A stretch of DNA of 64,000 nt, from contig NZ_BMZB01000001.1 in NCBI RefSeq assembly GCF_014652575.1, positions 983,722 to 1,047,721 of the forward strand, in the 5' to 3' direction. The stretch comes from Asticcacaulis endophyticus (GTDB taxonomy: Bacteria > Pseudomonadota > Alphaproteobacteria > Caulobacterales > Caulobacteraceae). Shown here piece after piece: positions 58,833-64,000 of the stretch (position 1 is the first letter of the stretch; the number at the start of each line of letters is the position of its first letter). The position numbers were made by a program, and so were the translations under genes. The notes below the pieces were generated by a model. The model was not told the origin of the DNA. It made no database searches and worked only from the letters and a program-made list of their open reading frames with translations.

Positions 58833-59612
58833 TTATGCCGTGTTTTTCAGCCCGGCATGATTTCCGGGCCACATCGGCTCAGGGGCTGCTGCAACCGCAG
58901 GGCGTCCAAACAGGTAGCCTTGCATGAGTTTCACGCCCATGTCCTTTAGCACGGTGTATTCTGCGTGGGTTTCGATACCTTCGCAAATGACCTGAATATC
59001 AAGTTCGGTCAGTATCTTGATCGTGTTGTTAAGGATAACCCGCTTGACCCGGTCTTTATCGATATCGCGGATAAGATCCATATCGATCTTGACCAGATCC
59101 GGCTGGAACTTCGACAGCAGGCCAAGGCCCGCATAGCCTGACCCAAAGTCATCAATCGCCGTCTTAAAACCCATGGCGCGATAGGACCGTAAGATGTTCA
59201 ACAGATGAACCGTGTCCAGCTTTTCGGTTTCCGTGAATTCAAAAATGATGTTTCGCAGCGGAAAGTCATATTTCATCGCCGTCGCCAGAGTAAGGCGGAT
59301 ACAGGCGCGCGGCTCATAAACGGCGTTGGGCAGAAAATTAATAGACAGGTGCGTGCCGTTTTGGGCGAACTTCAGACCGGCGGCAAGCTCAATGGCCTTT
59401 ACCCGGCAGGCCTGATCAAAGGCATAGCGGTTTTGGTCTGATACCTGAGACAGAACCTGCCCAGCACCTTCGCCATTAACGCCGCGAACCAAGGCTTCAT
59501 GAGCAAATACGGAGCCTTCCGCCACATCGACTATCGGCTGAAAAGCCATGGTGATCGGCAACTCGAAGCCGACTCCGTCACGGCAGCCGTTACAAGAGGT
59601 TTTATCAGCCAT
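58833..59612 (-). CDS. EAL-domain cyclic-di-GMP phosphodiesterase
   Basis: 259-residue, stand-alone EAL domain, cytosolic. The catalytic set is intact: EALVRG, SINFLPN, FEFTE, IDDFGSGYAG, VKIDMDL, ICEGIET and QGYLFGRP, so it should hydrolyse c-di-GMP to pGpG. The N-terminus (MADKTSCNGCRDG) has two cysteines, CNGC, of unknown use. c-di-GMP often controls exopolysaccharide output in this group, so this enzyme could influence the nearby loci, but no direct link is visible. GGAG 7 bases upstream fixes the ATG. Confidence 0.92.
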   Translation of the reverse strand: MADKTSCNGCRDGVGFELPITMAFQPIVDVAEGSVFAHEALVRGVNGEGAGQVLSQVSDQNRYAFDQACRVKAIELAAGLKFAQNGTHLSINFLPNAVYEPRACIRLTLATAMKYDFPLRNIIFEFTETEKLDTVHLLNILRSYRAMGFKTAIDDFGSGYAGLGLLSKFQPDLVKIDMDLIRDIDKDRVKRVILNNTIKILTELDIQVICEGIETHAEYTVLKDMGVKLMQGYLFGRPAVAAAPEPMWPGNHAGLKNTA

Positions 59613-59679
59613 GCGATGACTCCAGATGCTAGATTGAGCAAATCTACACTGAAATCATTAAAAATTTTTCCACACGCGA

Positions 59680-60501
59680 CTACAAACTCAGGATTTCACG
59701 GGCCCGCTTAAGGTGCAGGCGCTCGATCATCTCACCGTTCACCGATACCACACCGGCCGCAGCATTTTCCGGCTGCTCATAGGCCTCAAGCACGGCTTGC
59801 GCCCATGCGATCTCGGTGGCATTGGGCGAGAAGGCGATCTCACAGCCTTCGATCTGAGACGGGTGGATCAGGGTTTTACCGTCGAAGCCCAGGGCCTTGC
59901 CCTGCGTACATTCGGCGCGGAAACCGTCTTCGTCCTTGAAGGCGTTATAAACCCCGTCGAGCGCGATCAGCCCATAGGCGCGGGCATAGAGCACGATCTG
60001 GCTTAAGGCATAACGCAGTTCAATGCGTTTGGGCGTCGAGGCGGCGCGCAGGCCGCTGCGCAAATCATTGGGCCCGGCGATCAGCCCTTTGAGCGGCTGT
60101 TTACCGGACAGTTTGGCAATGTCCGGCAACCTGACCACGCCCATCGGCGTTTCGATCATGGCCCACAAATCAACTTCGGGCATCATGAAGGCCATGTCCT
60201 CAATCGCCTGCGGGCTGGCGACCTTGGGGATGACAATACCGTGCAGGCGTCCGGCGGCAAACAGGTCGCCAAAGGCTTTTAAATCCGGTTCCGCCGTCTC
60301 CGGATTGACCCGTACCATGCGGTAAGGGGTCGCAAAATCACCGGCTCCTGCCGTTTCAATCAACCCTTCCAATGCTGCCGCCTTGACCGTATCGCCCACG
60401 GCATCCTCAAGGTCAAAGATCAGGGCGTCGGCCTTAAGGTTATGGGCTTTGGACAAGGCCTTGGGATTGCCGCAGGGGATAAACAAAACGGAACGGAACA
60501 T
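59680..60501 (-). CDS. HpcH/HpaI aldolase-fold CoA ester lyase (citrate lyase beta-like)
   Basis: 273 residues from the ATG at 60501. It begins MFRSVLFIPCGNPKALSKAH, a citrate-lyase-beta/malyl-CoA-lyase start, with DALIFDLEDAVGD near residue 25-37 (metal-binding acidic residues), VRVNPE near residue 67, and MIETPMGV near residue 110. The C-terminus KTLIHPSQIEGC is the CoA-binding-type motif. Probably cleaves a beta-hydroxyacyl-CoA such as citramalyl- or malyl-CoA. It lies 10 bases downstream of the aldo/keto reductase gene and is co-transcribed. An ATG at 60588 would overlap that gene. Confidence 0.86.
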   Translation of the reverse strand: MFRSVLFIPCGNPKALSKAHNLKADALIFDLEDAVGDTVKAAALEGLIETAGAGDFATPYRMVRVNPETAEPDLKAFGDLFAAGRLHGIVIPKVASPQAIEDMAFMMPEVDLWAMIETPMGVVRLPDIAKLSGKQPLKGLIAGPNDLRSGLRAASTPKRIELRYALSQIVLYARAYGLIALDGVYNAFKDEDGFRAECTQGKALGFDGKTLIHPSQIEGCEIAFSPNATEIAWAQAVLEAYEQPENAAAGVVSVNGEMIERLHLKRAREILSL

Positions 60502-60511
60502 GGGTACGCCT

Positions 60512-61546
60512 TTACGCTGCGGGACTTCTGTGGATTTTGAACACCTTATCGACCTGGGCTTCCAGCTTCTTGGTCCACTCAAGGTCAAAGGCGTCGATGT
60601 CGGTTTTAAGTTGCTCCATCGTGGTCGCCCCGATGATGGTTGAGGTCACAAATGGGCGGGTATCGACGAATTTCAGCGCGAACTGCTCCGGCGACCAGTC
60701 CAGCGTGCGCGCCAGTTCCACATAGGCATCAACCGCTTCGATCCCGCCCGGCCGTTCATAACGCCCCAGCCGTTCAAACAGCGTTTTGCGTGCCCCGTCC
60801 GGCCGTGCCCCGCCCTGATACTTTCCGGTCAGATAACCCTGCGCCAGCGGCGAATAGGCCAGAAGACCTACCTGTTCGCGCAAAGACACCTCGGCCAGTC
60901 CATATTCAAACACGCGCGTGACAAGGTTATAACAGTTCTGGATCGACGCCGGACGGTGCAGGCCGCGCTTATCGCTCTCGGCAATAAAGCGCATCAGGCC
61001 CCACGGGCTCTCATTCGACACGCCAAAATGACGGATATTGCCCTTTTTGATGTGCGAATCGAGGGTTTCCAGAATGGTCTCAAACGCCTCATAGTCGGCG
61101 TCGTAGTCAACATAGCTGTGGAACCCAAACCCCGGATAGCGCCGGTCAGGCCAGTGCAACTGGTAGAGATCAATGTAGTCGGTTTGCAGGCGCTTGAGCG
61201 AGCCTTCGACGGCGGAATCAATATGAGAGCGGGTGTGGCGCGGGCCGCCCCTGATCCATTTCATCATGTCTTCGCGGCCAGTGACCTTGGAGGCCAGAAC
61301 GATGTCCTGACGCTTTCCCGTCGCCTTGAACCAGTTGCCGATAATGGTTTCGGTCGCCCCGTAAGTTTCGGCCTTGGGCGGCACGGCATAAACCTCAGCC
61401 GTATCAAAGAAATTGATACCGCGGGATACCGCATAGTCCATCTGGGCGTGGCCCTCGGCCTCTGAATTTTGCTGCCCCCAGGTCATGGTGCCCAGGCACA
61501 CGCGGGAGACTTTAAGGCCGGTGCGGCCCAGTTCGGAATATTGCAT
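60512..61546 (-). CDS. Aldo/keto reductase, Tas-like
   Basis: 344-residue NADPH-dependent oxidoreductase with a TIM barrel. Tetrad: Asp in NFFDTAEVYA, Tyr in the same segment (VYAVPP), Lys in LASKVTGRE, and His in LYQLHWPDR. The long loop with PPKAETYGATETIIGNW marks the Tas (YdhF/Tas) subgroup. Substrate unknown. The start MQYSELGRTGLKVSRV is canonical. Operon with the CoA lyase-like gene. Confidence 0.9.
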   Translation of the reverse strand: MQYSELGRTGLKVSRVCLGTMTWGQQNSEAEGHAQMDYAVSRGINFFDTAEVYAVPPKAETYGATETIIGNWFKATGKRQDIVLASKVTGREDMMKWIRGGPRHTRSHIDSAVEGSLKRLQTDYIDLYQLHWPDRRYPGFGFHSYVDYDADYEAFETILETLDSHIKKGNIRHFGVSNESPWGLMRFIAESDKRGLHRPASIQNCYNLVTRVFEYGLAEVSLREQVGLLAYSPLAQGYLTGKYQGGARPDGARKTLFERLGRYERPGGIEAVDAYVELARTLDWSPEQFALKFVDTRPFVTSTIIGATTMEQLKTDIDAFDLEWTKKLEAQVDKVFKIHRSPAA

Positions 61547-61736
61547 ACAGCCCTCAAGTAGCGAAGCGGTAGGGCATCTTAATACCCTCAGATGTCATGG
61601 ATTTGTCCCGTATCACGAAGCCTTTATAGAATTGTGAAGGCGGGACTTGCGAAGAAATGGCAATTTCACCATATAATATGTTACACTAAGCTTTAAGTTC
61701 CATATGGTTGGAAACGGCAAAAGGGAAATTTTTCTA

Positions 61737-62483
61737 ATGAGTGACTATAAAGGTCAATACTCTTCGGCACCTACGGTTGACCTCGCCTATGACGAGGGCT
61801 TACGTAAGTTCATGCTCGGCGTCTACAATAAGATGGGGCTGGGCCTCGTCCTGACGGGCGTACTCGCCTGGGCCGCAGCGAATGTGCCTGCCATTCAGCA
61901 ACTGATGTTCAACATTACCGCCGATGGTCGCTTTGCGGGCTATACCATCCTTGGCTATGTCATTACCTTTGCGCCGGTGGTGATCCTGCTGGGTGCAGGC
62001 TTTGTGATGAAAAACCCAACGGTCGCGACTACGACCGCTCTTTATTGGTTGGTTGTCGCTCTTATCGGCCTGTCGACCGGCGCTAACTTCCTTGTCTACA
62101 CCGGCGGTTCGATCGCCACGACCTTCTTTGTGACGGCGGCGGCCTTTGGTGCGCTCAGCCTGTTTGGTTACACCACCAAAAAGGATCTGTCGGCTTGGGG
62201 TAAGTTCCTGTTCATGGCCGTGATCGGCCTGATCATTGCCTCGCTGGTCAACATGTTCATGAAGTCGCCGATCTTCTATCTGCTGATCTCAGGCGCTGGC
62301 GTGCTGATCTTCTCGGCCCTGATCGCGTTTGAGACCCAAAGCCTTAAGCGCACCTACTATGCGCTGGGCGGCGATGAGGCCGGTACGGCTATGGCTACCA
62401 ACTATGGTGCCCTGTCGCTCTACATCAGCTTCATCAACCTGTTCCAGTTCCTGCTGGCCTTTATGGGCGTGCGCCGAGATTAA
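61737..62483 (+). CDS. Bax inhibitor-1/YccA family membrane protein
   Basis: 248-residue inner-membrane protein with seven hydrophobic segments and the short charged N-terminus of the family (VDLAYDEGLRKFMLGVYNKMG, split: DEGLRKFMLGVYNKMG). Bacterial members are related to YccA/BsYetJ, which act as pH-dependent Ca2+ leak channels or FtsH modulators. The ATG at 61737 begins MSDYKGQYSSAP; an ATG at 61704 adds 11 residues. A terminator follows at 62509. Confidence 0.9.
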   Translation: MSDYKGQYSSAPTVDLAYDEGLRKFMLGVYNKMGLGLVLTGVLAWAAANVPAIQQLMFNITADGRFAGYTILGYVITFAPVVILLGAGFVMKNPTVATTTALYWLVVALIGLSTGANFLVYTGGSIATTFFVTAAAFGALSLFGYTTKKDLSAWGKFLFMAVIGLIIASLVNMFMKSPIFYLLISGAGVLIFSALIAFETQSLKRTYYALGGDEAGTAMATNYGALSLYISFINLFQFLLAFMGVRRD

Positions 62484-62508
62484 TCGGGATTCAGACTGAC
62501 GAAAATGA

Positions 62509-62538
62509 CCCCTCCGGATACCCATCCGGAGGGGTTTT
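62509..62538 (+). terminator. Terminator of the Bax-inhibitor-1 family gene
   Basis: CCCCTCCGGA (62509-62518) pairs perfectly with TCCGGAGGGG (62525-62534), followed by TTTT. It lies 26 bases past the stop codon. The next 100 bases hold the promoter region of phoD with an inverted repeat TTGCACA...TGTGCAA (62550-62578). Confidence 0.85.
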
Positions 62539-62639
62539 GCGTTAACCCTTTGCACACAAAACTATCACAGATGTGCAATACCCCTGACATCGACGCGGTT
62601 TAATCAACCGTTCTGATCGCTGGATCAGGGGGCTACACT

Positions 62640-64000
62640 ATGAAGCTGTCGCGTCGTCGCGCGTTACTGTCACTGGCTGCCGTAGGTAGTGCGCCCGCCT
62701 TGGGGGCCTCTGAGGTTTCGCCGCAGCTCAAAGGCCTGCACTTCGCCCACGGTGTCGCCTCGGGTGATCCGCTCAAAGACCGCGTGATCCTGTGGACGCG
62801 GCTGTCGGGCGCGCAATCTTCGACCGAAGTCAGCTATGATGTTGCCGCCGATGCAGCCTTCGCCAATATCATAACCACCGGCAAATTCACGACCGATGCG
62901 GGTCGCGACTATACGGTCAAGGTCGATGCCGCGGGCCTTAAGTCCGGCACCACCTATTATTACCGCTTCCGCGGCGGTGAGGCGACCTCGCCCACAGGGC
63001 GCACCCAAACCCTGCCCGAAAACACCGATAAGCTGGTCATGGCGGTGGCGTCGTGTTCGCTGCATCCCAACGGCTATTTCAATGCCTATAAGGCCATTGC
63101 CGAACTGCCCGAAGTCGATGTCGTTGTGCATCTGGGCGACTACATCTATGAATATGGCGCCGCGGTTACCGCCTACGGCATGACCAATGGCCAGATGCTG
63201 AGCCGCATCCCGCAACCGCCTCATGAGATTGTAAGCCTGGATGACTACCGCCTGCGCCATGCGCAGTATAAGGCCGATCCAGACCTTCAGGCCGCCCATG
63301 CCCGCGCCGCGTGGATCTGCGTCTTTGACGACCACGAAATCACCAACGATCCGTGGTACGGCGGCGCCGAGAACCACAATGCCGGTGAAGGCGACTGGTT
63401 TGAACGCAAGGCCAAGGGCTTAAAAGCCTACCGCGAATGGATGCCGATCCGCGACCCGCAACCGGGGCAATTGTCAGACGCCATCTATCGCTCGTTCCGC
63501 TTTGGGAAGCTGGCCGAACTGATCATGGTCGAAACCCGCCTGCTGGCGCGTTCAAAGCAGCTTGATTACCAGCATGATGTTGAGATGATCGACCTGCCCG
63601 ACGGTACGCGCCAGCTTGATGTCGAAGCTTTCCGCAAAAAGCTCAACGATCCGGCCCGCGAACTGTTTGGGCCTGAGCAGCGCCAGTGGCTGAAATCGAC
63701 CCTGCAATCGTCAACGGACAACGATGTGCGCTGGCAGGTGCTCGGCAATCAGGTCGTCATGGCCCGCGTCGCTGGCCCCGATGTCAATAAGGTACTGGGG
63801 CCTGAGAAAATCAAAACCCTCATGCCGCTGATGCCCGAAGAGGCGCAAAAGTACCTGACGGCCATGATGGGCCTGTTCAGCCAGAACCCGCCTCTGCCGC
63901 TCAATCTCGATGCCTGGGACGGCTATCCGGCCGAGCGCGAGCGCTTTTACGATATGATCAAGGCCACCAATGCCCGCGCCGTGGTGATTTCGGGCGACAG
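62640..64000 (+). CDS. phoD: Alkaline phosphatase D family protein (partial, runs off the right end)
   Basis: Metal-dependent phosphatase or phosphodiesterase exported by the Tat system. The open frame begins at ATG 62640, has AGGGGG 8 bases upstream and shows no stop before the window ends, giving 453 residues so far. The signal peptide has LSRRRALLSLAAVGS with the twin-arginine motif. The mature protein shows the PhoD N-terminal Ig-like domain (GVASGDPLKDRVILWTRL) and the phosphatase domain with HLGDYIYEYG, FDDHEITND and VVISGD at the end. The missing C-terminus prevents a full check. Confidence 0.9.
   Translation, partial: MKLSRRRALLSLAAVGSAPALGASEVSPQLKGLHFAHGVASGDPLKDRVILWTRLSGAQSSTEVSYDVAADAAFANIITTGKFTTDAGRDYTVKVDAAGLKSGTTYYYRFRGGEATSPTGRTQTLPENTDKLVMAVASCSLHPNGYFNAYKAIAELPEVDVVVHLGDYIYEYGAAVTAYGMTNGQMLSRIPQPPHEIVSLDDYRLRHAQYKADPDLQAAHARAAWICVFDDHEITNDPWYGGAENHNAGEGDWFERKAKGLKAYREWMPIRDPQPGQLSDAIYRSFRFGKLAELIMVETRLLARSKQLDYQHDVEMIDLPDGTRQLDVEAFRKKLNDPARELFGPEQRQWLKSTLQSSTDNDVRWQVLGNQVVMARVAGPDVNKVLGPEKIKTLMPLMPEEAQKYLTAMMGLFSQNPPLPLNLDAWDGYPAERERFYDMIKATNARAVVISGD

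Noticed and set aside
1-64000. CRISPR arrays, tRNA or rRNA genes, insertion sequences, prophage
   Set aside because: No regularly spaced direct repeats, cloverleaf, rRNA stretches, transposase or phage structural proteins were found.

Overview
The window reads as chromosomal DNA of a Caulobacterales-type alphaproteobacterium, probably close to Asticcacaulis. This rests on codon style, an alphaproteobacterial dispersed element (two copies), and the mix of core genes (zapE, asd, ahcY, bioB, rarD, a Tat-type phoD). The organism call is inference from protein style; there is no rRNA or tRNA here to confirm it. No tRNA, rRNA, CRISPR array, insertion sequence or phage gene was seen.

Region 1 (about 1-20400) is the envelope half of a large exopolysaccharide locus: UDP-glucose dehydrogenase, two near-identical outer-membrane export proteins (Wza/OPX type), two closely related Wzc-type co-polymerase/BY-kinases plus a third divergent one, an outer-membrane beta-barrel, a Wzy-like polymerase, an undecaprenyl-phosphate sugar transferase, three glycosyltransferases and two VanZ-like membrane proteins. 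The paired Wza/Wzc genes show an internal duplication of the export machinery.

Region 2 (20498-27373) is a compact lasso-peptide cluster inside the polysaccharide locus. It has a divergent nucleotidyltransferase, a 48-residue precursor ending in Ser, a terminator hairpin just behind the precursor, a PqqD-like leader-binding protein (B1), a leader protease (B2), an asparagine-synthetase-like cyclase (C), an HPr-kinase-like tailoring kinase and an ABC exporter. The set matches the kinase-bearing (paeninodin-type) class, not the isopeptidase/TonB-receptor class typical of astexins and caulosegnins. This is the most interesting system in the window.

Region 3 (27512-48290) returns to polysaccharide assembly, with many glycosyltransferases, a Wzx-like flippase, a second Wzy/O-antigen-ligase-like protein and a secreted GH16 glycanase. 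Inside it (30754-35464) is a compact apparent nonulosonic-acid (sialic-acid-like) module: an IMPase-type phosphatase, a two-domain protein joining a GT42/DUF115-like domain to a NeuB-like synthase that lacks the usual C-terminal SAF domain, a CMP-acylneuraminate-synthetase-like protein, a hexapeptide acetyltransferase and a sialyltransferase-like protein. This suggests a glycan carrying an acidic nine-carbon sugar.

Region 4 (48378-64000) is mostly ordinary housekeeping: bioB, an ExoD-family protein, ahcY behind a perfect 22-bp palindrome that looks like a methionine-metabolism operator, a DUF3597 protein, an exported methyltransferase-like protein, a serine hydrolase, zapE, a single-domain response regulator, asd, rarD, an EAL phosphodiesterase, a CoA-ester lyase-like protein, an aldo/keto reductase, a Bax-inhibitor-1 family protein and the start of a PhoD-type alkaline phosphatase that runs off the right end. 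Short palindromic repeats sit between several of these genes, and one appears to supply the ribosome binding site of a small gene.
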